Origin: Eonycteris spelaea
Taxonomy: Eukaryota; Chordata; Mammalia; Chiroptera; Pteropodidae
Assembly: GCA_003508835.1 (NCBI GenBank)
Contig: PUFA01000066.1
Location: forward strand, 7,954,501 to 8,018,500
Length of the DNA stretch: 64,000 bases
Direction of reading: 5' to 3'
Shown: piece after piece, positions 34,140-45,847 of the stretch
How positions within the stretch are numbered: the stretch's first letter is position 1
How the letters are laid out: each line of letters starts with the position of its first letter
Notes under the pieces: generated by a model
The model's input: only the letters and a program-made list of their open reading frames with translations
Told to the model about the DNA's origin: nothing
Database searches by the model: none
Position numbers and translations under genes: made by a program

Positions 34140-34900
34140 ATAATTTGTTTTTAAAAGCCATATCATCTTTATCTGATTCAGTGAAAATAACTCTTTGTCA
34201 TTGGTTTGGTATTTTGTTTTTTTTTGCATTGTTTGAGAAGTATAAACGTACAGAGAAATGCCATAAATTGTGTGTACAGTTCAGTAAAGTTTCCCAGAAG
34301 ACAGCCACGCAAGCACCCCTCAAATCAAAAAACAGGACACCACCCACACCCCAGAAGCCCCGCCTGTGCCCCTTGCATCGCTGCGCTGTTCTCCAACATC
34401 ACAGATCAGCTCTGCCCGGTTTTGAACTTCACATACCCTCTCCGCAGGGCGGGTGCTGTCCGAGGCTGGGCGTGTTTCAGTGTGGCGGTGGTAGTCACGT
34501 TGGTTCTCGCTGCCACCTGGGATTCCTTTGTGTGAGCGAACGCCATTTTATCCATTTCTAAGTTCATAGGTGTGGGACCGGCTCCAGAGTTTTGCTGTTA
34601 GAATCACAATGAACATTCTTCCACACGCCCTTGACGCCCGTTTGCAGGTTTCTTCTGGACGTGTGGCTGGGGGTGGAGTGGCTGGGACGTGGGAGATCGA
34701 GGGTGTGGGGGTCGGTTGGTGTCTCTTTGCTTTAGCAGAGTCCGCTTTCGAGAGTGGCGCATCAGTGTGACTCCCACCCGCAGTGCGTGAGCGTGCCGCC
34801 CCTCGGCGTCCTTGCCGGCACTTGATGCTCCGTTTCGTGGCAGCGTCTAGTGGGATTTGCATTTTTCTATTCGATGTAAGTTTTGCAGGGCTTTTGAACT
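34140..34900 (-). mobile_element. L1 LINE, antisense, CpG-enriched
   Basis: Antisense L1 3' text is recognisable ('gagaagtataaacgtacagagaaatg', 'aatcacaatgaacattcttccacacgccc', 'tttgcaggtttcttctggacgtg', 'gtggagtggctggg'). Many positions that are CA or TG in the consensus are CG here. Confidence 0.65.
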
Positions 34901-35049
34901 GTGCCAGGAAGGGAGTCTGTTTCCGAGCACATCTCTGGCGTGCAGACACACACGGCCACAGCTAGAGCCGCGTGTGTGGGGGGTGGGGGAGGACGGGGCT
35001 GGTGCCGAGCCACGGGTCCAGCCAGGGTCCGCTCCCAGCCCCCCGTCTG

Positions 35050-35834
35050 CCATGTGAGCAGATAGACCGGGAAAGGCTGTAAACACAATTGACAGATAAA
35101 CCAAAACAGGGGCTGGGGGGTCGGGGGATGTTTGCTACATTGATCACAGAATGGATTCCTGTATATAGTCTACTGAGAGTGTCCACGAAGCGAAAAGAAC
35201 AGTGCTCAGACAAGGAAATAAAAGGACCCATTACCTGAAAAGGCAGTTCCCGAAAAGGAAAATACAGACAGTAAATTAACAAATAAAAGGCAAAAGGACA
35301 CCAGTGCCCATCCAAACAACAACAGATTCATCTCGGGCTCGCCGGCGAGAGTGAAGAGAGGGCACCATGACTTCGAACCCCTTGCCGAGAGTAGAGCTCA
35401 CCCGCCTTCGGAGAGGCTCCCCCCTTTGATCCCCTTGAGGACATCCCCCCCAGAGATTCACAGATGAAGTCCTACCTGGACTAGAGGAGTCCTGGCAGCC
35501 CCGTGTGCCACTTCTTGCAAAGGAACATAGTCACAGGCACATGCACATGGAAAGGGGCGAATACGTAGCTGAGTGCAAAAAGGTACCACTTGATGTACTC
35601 CGCGTGTGACTCCGTCTTCAGAAACACGCGTGCGCACACATTTTTATGTGTTCATGCTTTTCAAATCCGGGAGTTTGTACTCCAAGCTGTTAGCTGTAGT
35701 TATCTCTGAGGGAAAAGGCCTGAGAAACAGAACTGCCACCTTTTTCACTTTCTGTTTTGTATGTATTTCTATACTTTTTCATTGGTTTTACCTCGTGTAT
35801 GTGTGGGGTTTTTTCTTATTAAAAAAAAAAAAAA
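35050..35834 (+). mobile_element. L1 LINE 3' end with A-tail, sense
   Basis: Sense L1ME-like 3' text ('acgtagctgagtgcaaaaaggtaccacttgatgtac', 'ttctgttttgtatgtatttctatactttttc') ends in an A14 tail at 35821-35834. Confidence 0.65.
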
Positions 35835-38800
35835 GTCAGGATTTCCTAAACCCGAATCCCATCTTCGGACCCTTAATGAAAACTGGCTCAATACATATAC
35901 GGAAGTTGCATCTGTCTAATTTTTCTCTTTTAAAACACACATAAACACTCCCCTTCAGTCTGCAGCAAAAAGTGTGCAGCAGATTTGGAACAGGTATGTA
36001 GAACTTCACAGTACACATTTATTTTATTTTGATACTTGATACATATCTTTTCAAGTTGCCGTAAATCCTCTTAGAAAAGGGGAAGAGTAGAAATAAATAT
36101 ATGTTATGAAGAAGAATATTAGTCTGTAGCCAGTCAAAATAGCATTCTTGTGGAAGCCAGCCTCATTTATGGATGCCACGAAAAAGAGAATGCCTCTCCG
36201 AAAAGGAAGAAACAAATTAGCACAAACAGGGATGTTTCAATGCAAACAACAAAACAACTTGGCTTTATTTTTCTGCAAGCGGTATCACAAGTAAATTATG
36301 GACCCAGCTTTCTAAGAACCCAAATATTGATGGCAGATTGTTTTTCCCGTTTGGACTTAAGAACGAGATTTCCATTAAGTGGCAAATTATGAAATAAAAC
36401 GCAAAGCCTTTCCAAATTTTCAGTTGTTTTGCTTACAATAATACTAGCTAGAAACAATTCTCCACGGAAAACGTTGGTTCGGAAGGCAAGGGTCATCAGC
36501 CTTCTAGAATTCACCCACCAGGACCATTAAGTTATCCCTTCTCTTTATACCCCGGCTAAGGACCACTGCTGGAGCTCGTAAGACAGAAGAGGAGAAAAGA
36601 CTCGACAGCTAACGCCTCATCAAAGCGCTTCACTTTGTTAGTTAATCATTTTAATCAGACCTTAAATTTTTCCTTTTTTCTCAGCACCAGCTTCCAGCAT
36701 CTTGCAGGAAATACTGTAAGAATGCAGAGACCGACCGACCACCTTTTAGGAAATGGGCATGAAGTCGATGTAACCACAGATTTCACTGTTAAATAGGTTG
36801 TGGGGGTGGGTGGGGACAGGATGAGGGGGTCAGAATTCTCTTCATTGATAGCGCGGAGTGTCACCCGCAGGCCTCTCTTAAAGCAAGTCCCTGGAGAGCA
36901 GCAGCAGACGAAGGGCGTTTCGGAAGGGAGGTGTCTGGCTGTGGGGAGGGATGCGAGGCTGACGCACGGTTCGCGGGCGCAGACCCAGCGGCGGTACACC
37001 GCCATCGACACCCAGGTTTCGGCCGGCGGCTCCAGAGATGGAGTCGGGCCTGTCTTCTGTGCGTGCAAAGGGGAACGCTTCACAGCATTGTTGTTTTGTT
37101 TCGTTTCGTTTTACGAAAACAAAAAGCAAGAAGACACGACAGCAATGGCATGGGGGCTCTTTACCCACATGGCGATTTGCCGTCGGAACCAGTCGCGGAT
37201 TACCATCCGGGCCCTCAAGTCATAAAATGGCCCACCAAGAACGGTACGCTGGAATTTATGTTGATGTTTTCTATTGCCAGCGTGATCATATAAAAGATCA
37301 GGATCCCTAGTCTTCGATTTCTTCTCCCAAAACAAATCTCCTGCGTGTCATAGGAGGTAGAACATGGGTGGCCAAGTGGCAGGTTTTATAAGTGGCCTGT
37401 TAACAGCCTGTTGGTGCTGACAGGACAGCAAGTTGTGAGGCGTCTCACAGTGCCGGTTACTGTGGGTATCGGATCACCCTCCCCTCCAAAACCAGCTCAG
37501 CCACCTGGAGGGGGAGAGGAAGCTGGCCAACCCCAAAAGGCTCTTTGGCGGGAGCTGGATTAAAATGGTGTGGGTATCAGTGACCCAGAAATCTTCAGGA
37601 GAGCATTTCAAGAAGTGGAATAACTTGTACTTGGGATATTCTCTGAAACGAATGACTCGGGGCTCATTTTTCAAAGGGAACCCAAGGCCAGCCAGAAAAC
37701 TGAGTATTTTGCTGACTCCATGACTGTGCTTAAAGTTTGGTGACCTCTGTGAGTTGGGATGTGATTTTACACGCTACCTGATAATGATGTAAACTTTATG
37801 GGGCTACTACGAATAGCTAATGAGCACAAGTATGTCAAGCCATGTTGTTGATCGCACCAATAAAAAACTCAAATTCCATCATTAGCCCCAGCATCCGACT
37901 GCCTGCTTTCTCACACACATTGAGGGCCTGCTTTCTCATCCGTTAGGGGATCCTTATTGTTTCTGTATCACAGCATGAAAATAGAAAAGTTTGTCTTTAT
38001 TTTAATGGTGTAGTTTAAAAAAAAAAAAATACACCCACCCATGCCTGTGAGAACACACACAACAAAATGAAGAGAAGACGAAAGACTTAGAAAGTAAAAT
38101 GAGAAAAAGAGGCTTCCTGGTAGCCCCAGCTATAAGAGAACAAGACAGGGTCAGAGGGGGTCGAACAGGAGAAGTTCCAGGCGGAGAGGTGGGGATGGAT
38201 GGGCCTGCAGCTGACGGCCACCCGGAGACAAATGTCGCCCCCGCCCCTCTCAGGTACCGGCTTTCAGAGGCTGATCCATCATCATTTATTATTCGAGTTG
38301 TCATATGCTAAAACATTCCTGCTGCAAAGCCTCCATCTCAGACTTGAAGGAATAAATAAATGAAAAATCAGGACAGGGTTTTATGACTTCTAACACACAG
38401 CGGCATTGCCACCACGCAATACGTTAGGACTCTGGTAGGGAATTAATCTGAGAGACAAAAATGGGGGGAGAGGGTTCTCTGTGATCCCCCTCCCCAAGGA
38501 GGAAATCACAGAAGGTGTTTATTTACTCCACGTCCCTTTTTCTAATTGCTACACCTTAAGAATCATTTGTTTTTATTCAATGACATTTAACAATCGGGGG
38601 AGATGGGATGGATGTCTTCGCCGAGTTATCAGTTGATGATGAAGGACAGTTTTGAATGCCTTGTTTCCTAGATATGTTGTGTTTAGGGTGAGGGGGGATT
38701 TCATTATGTGATGAACTCATTTCCTTCTCAGAGGATCAAAAGACAAGCGAACCCACCCTGCAATAACCGAACCTCTGGGAACATGACGGCCCCCAAGCTC

Positions 38801-39910
38801 ACGCACCGTTCCTGCCTCTAGATGCAACACGGGAGTGTTGGGGAGCTCTTTGAAATGCTGCCCTCGTGACGACAGCTAAACCTTCACTGAGGGTTTACCG
38901 CGTCTGGGCACACAGCACTAAGCACTTAACTGGCATTTGTTCATAGAATCCTTCCCAAACCTGTTGCCTCTCTAAACCAACAGCACACATGGCCGCTCTG
39001 TGACTATAATGGGTCAAAACAAAAGCAAGACCCCTTTGTTATCATTCTGAGTCCAGACCAAACAAGAACATCCAAATCGCCCAAAATGACCAGACAGACA
39101 CCCCATCTCCCAGCCAATCTGAGTGAGGGTTAGGCTGCTGCTTTGCTGGATTACAGCTGTAAATTGGCTATCGTCTGCCCACCCTATCTGTCCGCCAATC
39201 ACAGAATCATCCCAGGCCTGGCATCTCCTAGCCCAGAGCAAAGCCCCACTTCCTTAAACGCTCCCCGGAGTCACTCACCTCCCCAGGTGTCCTTGCCCCA
39301 TCCCACCTCCCTCCTCCCTGCTGCTGTGAGAAATAATTACAACTTGTCCAACGACAGGTATGGTCCTGGGGGCTTGGGCCGGAGAGTTTTGCCATCATCT
39401 TAGTAACTGGCCAAGGTCATGTGTCTGGCAAATCACAGGAGCTATGGCAGGGTGTGACCCAGGCTGCCCCAGACAGGATCCCACCTTGTCCGGGGTAAAA
39501 GGCTTGGCCGACTGCAACTACTTGTATTTCATGAGAACTCTGCATTTGCTTTACATAGTGTAATGGCTCGTTTTTGTTTTTCCTCACATAGAAAAGCAAA
39601 GCTATGACAGTCACGTGTCCGTGGGGCCCAGGGAAATGCAAGTGGAGAGACAAACTTTGAATGGCCTCCTCCCCGCCACCCCCTCCTCCCCGCCACACCC
39701 CTCCTCCCCTCCCTCCCCGTTTCCCTCTCCCTCCCTCTGTCTCTCAGGCATGCAGCTTGATTTCTATTCTCAGAGGGACTTGGCGGTGGCCAGTGGGTCA
39801 GAAGGACAGTGGCGGTGGCAGGGCCACATTCACAGAGCCAACGGAGTTTTCTTCTTTTATCAGATTACTGAAATAGTGAAGTTTCCTACCAATGCCTTCC
39901 CTCACTGGTT
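35835..39910. other. Intergenic, largely repeat-free
   Basis: Between RAB22A and VAPB I can name almost no repeat here beyond an A-run near 38016-38029. No coding exon is supported; open frames up to 142 codons lie opposite each other on both strands without family matches. Non-repetitive AT-balanced stretches (36100-36550, 37460-37870, 38300-38700) are the kind in which conserved enhancers are found, but conservation cannot be seen from one sequence. Confidence 0.5.
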
Positions 39911-39917
39911 ATACCAT

Positions 39918-39956
39918 CTTTTTTTCTTTCTTTCTTTCTTTTTTTTTTTTTTTTTA
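39918..39956. repeat. (TTTC)n passing into poly-T
   Basis: Four TTTC units and a T run of about 17 are visible. It could be the reversed tail of a decayed retroposon, but no body is recognised beside it. Confidence 0.85.
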
Positions 39957-40624
39957 AATTTTGCCCACTGTGTCACTTAACTGCAGTGGCTTGGGGAGAG
40001 GCTGACAGAGGTGACGGGGTGACATCTCGCATCCCCAGCCCCCAGCTACTCCCTGGCAGGGCTACTGGACACTGTCTGGCTTTGCTTTGTCTCCTGGCTC
40101 GACAGGGACAGAAGAGGCTGCATGTCTTGTACCTTGGTCCCCAGTGCTCAACCAGTGTGACCCTCCATGAATAAAGGCCACATAGTATAGAGTCGCTAGG
40201 GCTTGGGTAAAAGAGGTGTGCAAATTTTACATACACACGAATATGCAAGTGGACACCTCCCCTGTCCTCCCACCCCACAGTAGGGATGATCTCTGGGGAC
40301 CCTATAAGCTCTCCCCACAGGAAGACCTGGCTTGGTCCCTGCCTTATCAAACATTTAGCAAGTGGCTCTGTGCCTCACGCTGCCAGTGGGGAATAATGAG
40401 GTGAATATGCCTGCCCCACTGCTCAGGACCACGGAATCTAATTATCTTCTAGAGATCCTTTTGGGATCTGCTTAGTAAATCAATACCAATGATTTGTAAT
40501 TAGGATATCAATTATTTGTATGCAAATGTGTCCTTCTGGGTGCTTGGGGACAAGTTCTAAGGATTGAAGAGACCTTCTGCCCCCCACCCCACCCCTCGAA
40601 TTCTTAATTACATCATTTCCTTCA

Positions 40625-40690
40625 TTCATCAAACAGTTATTGATCACCTTTTACGAGCCAGGCACAGAGATGGTGGACCAAGAATCCACC
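40625..40690 (-). repeat. L2 3'-end fragment, antisense
   Basis: 'cattcatcaaacagttattgatcaccttttacgagccaggcaca' is the reverse complement of the L2 tail. Confidence 0.75.
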
Positions 40691-41070
40691 GGTGGGAGGG
40701 AAGAGCCCTGGGCGCAGGGAGAACTTGCTTCTGGGGGGTTGGGGAGAAGGCGGAAGCTGGTGTTCCCTCCCAGCCCCCCAAACCACCGGACACCCACCTC
40801 ATTCACTGAGACTCTCAGCTGAGCAGGCAGCCTCTCCCAAGTTCTCCCGCCTGAGACTGAAGACTCCCTCCCCCCAACCCACCTCCTTTGGGCAAGGGGT
40901 TAGGCCACACGACCGGCACCCCTGTTTGTGGGGTGGCTCTGACTCCATGACCTCCCTACTCCCATTCAGACCAGTTCTGAGCTGCTAAGTCTGTGTGAGT
41001 TTTAACAAATTCTGAATATAAAACTAGTCCTAAAACGTCAACGCCTGGTGACCCTGGATCTTCGCTCGTT

Positions 41071-41240
41071 TGTTCATTCATTCATTCATTCATTCATTCG
41101 TTCATTTGTTCATTCATTCCCTCAATTACTCCTCTGTTGATTGTTGTGCAGCAAGCTCTAGGTGCTGGAGGTAGGGGGTCAGGAACGGCTCACGAAGCTT
41201 CTTCCTCACAGAGAGACAGACAACAGGTGAATAAACAAAC
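41071..41240 (-). mobile_element. L2 LINE tail with (TTCA)n, antisense
   Basis: A (TTCA)n array (41071-41125) is followed by 'gcaagctctaggtgctggaggta' and 'agagagacagacaacaggtgaataaacaaacaagtaa', so the array is the expanded TGAA tail of an antisense L2. Confidence 0.8.
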
Positions 41241-42305
41241 AAGTAATTCCACGTTGGCAAAAGTGGTGAGGTTGGGGGTGGCCTTGGGGACACCTCTGGG
41301 ACAGCATCCAGTCCAGCTCACGCCCACCCACGGTCACCTTTGCACAGAGCTCCTTTCCCAAGGCTCATTTTCACTTGGGTGGACGTATCTCGTGGGCCAC
41401 CACCCCCTGGAAGCAGGCTCCACATGTCGCCAGAACCTAGCCCATGCCTGACACACAGCAGGCATTCAAGAAGTTGTCAGTGATGGTGACAATGTAGAGA
41501 GAGCCAAGGGCGGGTCATTGTGAAAGGGGGGACAGTGAGTGCAAAGGACCTGTGGCAGGGCCCCTGGGATTCTCAGGGTGTCCCTCACTCCCTCGCCACA
41601 GCCCCCACTTCTGAGAAACGTGCCCCTCCCCTCCCCCTCCCCCTGTGGTCTCTGTCACCCAAGTCCTCATCCTCCAGCTCTGGTTTCTCAAGTTTCTAAA
41701 CCTCCCTGTGCCTTGTTTCCTCATCTATAAGCCAGAAAAAACACCGTTGTCACCTCGCTGGGGTGAGGATGTGTGAGCCACTCACACGAAGCTCGACAGG
41801 AGCGGCCGGCGCGGGGCACTTGGTCAGCGGTGGCTCGGCTGTCGTCAGCCCACCCTCCAGGCCACTTCCCAGGAATCTCTGTGCAACATCAACATGCGAA
41901 GTGCCATTTGGTGCCCTGGCCTGGATTCTGGAACAGGAAAAGGCCATTAATGGGAAAACCGGTGACATCCGAGACAGTCTGGAGTTCCGTCAGTAACACC
42001 ACCACAGTGTTGCTAGCGGGGACACAAGTCATGTGGTAACACAAGGGGAAACGTGGAAGGGGGTCGAGGGAATGCTACCCAGCCTCTGCCACTGCTCCGT
42101 AAATCTCAAATTATTGCAAAATAACGAGTTTGTTTAAAAACCATACATTTACAATTCTTTTTTTTTATTATTAAAATGAAACAAGCAAACAAAAGAAGCA
42201 AAAAAAAAATTTAAACAAAATACATTTGGTCACATCATTTCTCTGTATAAAACCATTGGGATAGCCAAAGACAGCCAAGGATCACGTCTAGGCTCTAGAG
42301 CGTAA
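41241..42305. other. Intergenic sequence with MIR/L2 scraps
   Basis: A short sense tail ('gcctgacacacagcaggcattcaag', 41446-41470) and a MIR core piece ('tttctcaagtttctaaacctccctgtgccttgtttcctcatctataa', 41682-41730) are seen. The rest is unassigned and no gene is seen. Confidence 0.5.
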
Positions 42306-42470
42306 CAGAAGAGCCTTCACTCCCTAGCCCTTGCTGGCTACACTTCTCAGCGCCTCAGTCCCCTCATCTGTCAAGTGGGACTAAATGATCCGTCTTGACG
42401 TTGTGAGGATGAAGTTAGGATGAACAAAGCACTTAGCACGGTATCTGACCCACAGGCACTTACCTCAGTG
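42306..42470 (+). repeat. MIR SINE, sense
   Basis: 'cttctcagcgcctcagtcccctcatctgtcaagtgggactaaatgatccg', then 'gttgtgaggatgaagttaggatgaacaaagcacttagcacggtatctgac', give the MIR 3' half in order. Confidence 0.85.
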
Positions 42471-42515
42471 CGATGGAGAGAGAGGTCCAAGGGAGGAAGA
42501 GTGAAGACACTCAAG

Positions 42516-42698
42516 GCATGGGAGAAATCTCCAGAAGCTGGAAAGGGCAAGGAACCTCCAGATAGAATGCAGATGGATTTTAACCTCATAAGAACCCGTT
42601 TCAGACCCAAATCCCAGAACTGTAAGATAATAAATTTATGTTATTTGAAGCCACGACTTTTTGGTAATTTGTCACAGCACCATAGGAAACCGATACAC
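42516..42698 (+). mobile_element. MLT1-type (ERVL-MaLR) LTR 3' part, sense
   Basis: 'tccagaagctggaaagggcaaggaacctccaga', 'agaactgtaagataataaatttatgttatttgaagccacgac' and a final 'gtcacagcaccataggaaaccgataca' are the typical MLT1 3' end, including its AATAAA. It is a solitary LTR fragment with no gag/pol remains. Confidence 0.85.
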
Positions 42699-43344
42699 AT
42701 GCTAATGTACCGCCTGATACGGGGCAAGCGCTAAGTAACTCTGAGAAACTCTGGCAGGCCATGTGCCCCAGGACGTTTGCATATGCTATTTCTCCACTTG
42801 GAGAACGCTTCTTTCTGTTTTCTATGTGACAAGATCTTTCTTACTATTTTTCCAACACTATTCTCTAACATTCTCTCTTAGCTTTTGAGTTTTCTCCGAG
42901 CCTTCAGAGTAAAGGTCACTGTCTCTTCATAGCTTTCTTCTCATCTATTTTAGTATTTATCACAGGTTGTAATTATTTGGGTGATTTTTTTCGATTCCAC
43001 TCACTAGAAAGTGAGGTCCTTCGAAGCCCAGGCTAAATGCACCCACTGCAGGATGCTCACGCAGTGGGTTCTGAGGAAATGCTGTCTGGGTGAGCGCATG
43101 AGTGAAGGAGAGAATGAGAGAGTGACTGACTGAAGCCGTGAAGGATGAGTGGGATTTCGACAGCCAGGGGCGGTGGCATTTCCAAAGCAGGAAATGGGAG
43201 ACATATGACACTCACCGACAAAGCCATCCATCCCCTCGCCGTGGTTCGGCACTGCACACTCTGGTCAGCTAACGGCTTGAGGGCCAGGGTTGAATGTCAC
43301 AGTGTGAACTACAGACAATGTCAATATAGGAGGTCAAAGATCAA

Positions 43345-44105
43345 ATAAAAACTTTTTTTATAAGCTTTTCATTTAGAATGGCTTGGGAATTACAGAAAAG
43401 TTACAAAAATGGTAAAGAGAGTTTCTGTGTGCCCAGCAGCCAGTTTCCCATACTGGTAATGTCTCGTTAGCATGCTTGTCACAGCTAATGAATCACTATT
43501 CAAATATCAATATGCTATTTCTAACTAAAGTCCATATTTTATACAGATTTTCCTTGGTTTTCCCCTTGTTTTGGATGACCTCGACAGTTTGAGGAGTAGT
43601 GCTCAAGTATTCTGTGGAATGTCCTCCCCCTATCCCACCCACCGGATGTTTTTCTTATAATTAGACTGGGATTGTGAGCTTTAGGGGGTGAAGACCAGAG
43701 GTGACGTGCCCTCCTCATCACGTCACAGCAAGGTCCATTCTCACATGACGTGTAGTCACCTGGCTGAGGCGGTTTGCCAGGTCTCTCCTTATAAAGTTGC
43801 TGTTTTCCTACTTTCCGATAGAAGTGGAGATCCAAGCGGGAGACAACTAACTATTTAGTAATTGTTTTAGATCGTACTCTGTGGGAGAAAGTCACTAAGT
43901 ATAACCCTCACTTAAGGAGTGGGGAGTTATGTACCACCCCCTCGAGGGAGGAATAGCTAACACAAATTATTTGGAATTCTTCTGTCTTTTCTAGTCTATT
44001 TATTCAATCACTTATTTATATCAGCCTGGACTCGTGGATATTTTCTACTTTGGGTCGTAATCTAATCTATGTTATTGATGGTTGTTGCTTGAATTGTTTC
44101 AACAG
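43345..44105 (-). mobile_element. L1 LINE internal region, antisense
   Basis: The text matches antisense L1 3' material: 'ttccttggttttccccttgttttggatgacctcgac', 'gtattctgtggaatgtcctcc', 'atgtttttcttataattagactgggattgtg', 'agaggtgacgtgccctcctcatcacgtcac', 'gcggtttgccaggtctctcc'. Confidence 0.7.
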
Positions 44106-44604
44106 ACCCTCGGTGAAAAAAAAAAATTAAAGGATGTACTTTAGGGACAAGGAAAGCGATCTTAGCTTTAAGTTCTGAGATGCAACAAGATGAGCAAAGA
44201 AATTGGTAACTGCGTGTTTGAGTCTAAACTAACATCAACTATCTGAAACAATTTAATAATGACTCAGGGCGAAAAAGGGAAAGATCAAATGTACTACAAT
44301 TAAAGCATATAATTGAGGGGATGGGTGATTAAAGTATCCCGAAGTCCTTATATGTTAAGGGAGCAAAGATATTTTAAAAATTAGATTTTTTAAGTACGCA
44401 TGTCAAAATTTCTAGGGCAATCACACTAAACAGAAATAGTGTAAGAAAAAAGGAAATGGAATGAGAAAAAAAATAAGCCCTAAAAAAGCAAGGAGTAGAA
44501 AAAAAAAAACAGACATGACAAATAGCACAGAGAAATAAATTCAGATATATCAATAAATATAATAAGTGTAAATGGACCAAATGACATAGTTAAAAGACAA
44601 AGAT

Positions 44605-44730
44605 TATCTTCAAACACATTTTTATGAGAAATTTCAAGTATACAGAAAAGTGGAAAGAATAGTGCAAAGGACACCCGTGTGCCTGTCATGTAGCATCAAC
44701 ATTGTTAGCTATTTTGTGTTCGTTTCATCC
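44605..44730 (-). mobile_element. Short L1 fragment, antisense
   Basis: 'ttatgagaaatttcaagtatacagaaaagtggaaagaatagtgcaaaggacacccgtgtgcc...tagcatcaacattgttagctatt' resembles the older L1 segment that precedes the one at 43345. Confidence 0.55.
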
Positions 44731-45289
44731 AATATGTATAGGAGACTATTAAGGACATGCATTTTATGTGGTAAATAGCATATAATGGAATAAAATTTAA
44801 ATGGACTAATGCTGTTGTGTTCACTTTTGCAGCCAAGCAGATCTGGGCTCCCAGTCATTTTTAACCACGTGACGTATGTGTTGCTTATGTATTCAAAGCT
44901 GTCTCCCAAAGGGTCTAGTGAGAGGGTAAAAACCAAGTCTACTTTTATGATCATTGTATTTCTCTAAACATTTTTGCATCTGTTAGTGAAGGATTCAGCA
45001 CCGGGCTCGTTACATAGCAAACGTGTAATGTAGCGTAGCTTTTATTTTAGTTCTCATCGAAAGTGTTCAGCAGAGTGGCACAAAATAAGCAGTAATTGGT
45101 AGCTGTTTATATTTATTGCTTACCATGTCACAGTGCCTAGCACACATCGTTCATCCATAAACATGTTTATAATGAGAATAATAGGACTCATTATCATTCA
45201 AAGTCTCTAACAGTGCCTGACACTACATAAGCAAGAAAAACGTGGAAATTTATTCTTATTAATTATTACTATTGAATAAAGTACTTAGC
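44731..45289. other. Intergenic sequence upstream of the VAPB island
   Basis: Two MIR-like 3' scraps (near 45130 and 45215, 'cagtgcctagcacaca', 'cagtgcctgacacta') lie here. No gene is seen. Confidence 0.5.
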
Positions 45290-45789
45290 GCTACTGCCGG
45301 TCCCCATTGGCCCTCAATAAAGCACCTTTGCGGGGACCGCACTTACTCCGGGTCGTCCGGGACCCGCCCCGCCCCGCCCCCGGACCTGCGCGACGCCCCG
45401 CCCCCTGCCGCCAGACAGCCCGGCTCGGAGGCCAGCGCCGCGCCTGCGCACTGCGCCGGGAGCGGGCCCGGACGCGCAGCTTCCCGCCGCCGGCTCGCGC
45501 GCTGGGCCCGGCCAGCCAGCCCGCTGCGTGCGTGCGTGCGTACGTCGCTGCGTGCGTGCGTGCGTGCCGTGCGCTCGCCGGGCACCGCGGCCTCGCCCTC
45601 GCCCTCCGCCCCTGCGCCTGCACCGCGTAGGCCACCCCCCCCCTTGCGCGCGCGCCCCGCCACGACCCCCGCCCGCGCCCCGGCCGGCCCCCCCCTTTCC
45701 AAATTTAAAGGGGGCGCAGCATTCACGCCGCCCGCCTCCGGTGACCTCGCAGGGGTCTCCCCGCCAGAGGTGCCCCGCCGCTGAGGAAC
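45290..45789 (+). promoter_or_regulatory. VAPB: VAPB CpG-island promoter and 5'UTR
   Basis: Sequence turns abruptly CpG-dense at about 45320. It contains an inverted CCAAT box (ATTGG, 45306-45310), clustered GC boxes (CCCCGCCCCGCCCCC around 45365-45380 and again near 45400), an NRF1-like TGCGCACTGCGCC (about 45446-45458), a TGCG repeat and an AT-rich TTTAAA (about 45704-45709) within a CCCCCTTT/AAAGGGGG inverted repeat. No ATG lies between 45320 and 45789, so translation should start at the first ATG, 45790. The exact start site cannot be read; the features suit a housekeeping promoter. Confidence 0.85.
45525..45568. repeat. VAPB: (TGCG)n microsatellite in VAPB promoter/5'UTR
   Basis: Two blocks of TGCG units are separated by 'tacgtcgc'. 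Each unit carries a CpG, so length variation would change CpG number in the promoter. Confidence 0.9.
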
Positions 45790-45847
45790 ATGGCGAAGGT
45801 GGAGCAGGTCCTGAGCCTCGAGCCGCAGCACGAGCTCAAATTCCGAG
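45790..45847 (+). CDS. VAPB: VAPB coding exon 1 (Met1-Arg19, Gly20 split)
   Basis: VAPB is an ER tail-anchored protein whose N-terminal MSP domain binds FFAT-motif proteins to form contact sites with other organelles, and it takes part in the unfolded-protein response. Here only the start is present: the 19 residues beginning MAKVEQVLSL and ending ELKFR, plus the first G of Gly20, identical to human VAPB as I recall it. VAPA differs at this N-terminus. Translation starts at the first ATG after the CpG-island 5'UTR in a good context (gaggaacATGG). The donor is GTAAGC at 45848. Exon 2, which carries the ALS8-linked Pro56 codon, and the coiled coil and membrane anchor lie beyond the window. Confidence 0.97.

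Noticed and set aside
45272..45784. 170-codon open frame ending just before the VAPB start codon
   Set aside because: Its ATG lies upstream of the likely transcription start in AT-rich DNA and no ATG occurs within the island before 45790, so it is not a convincing uORF.
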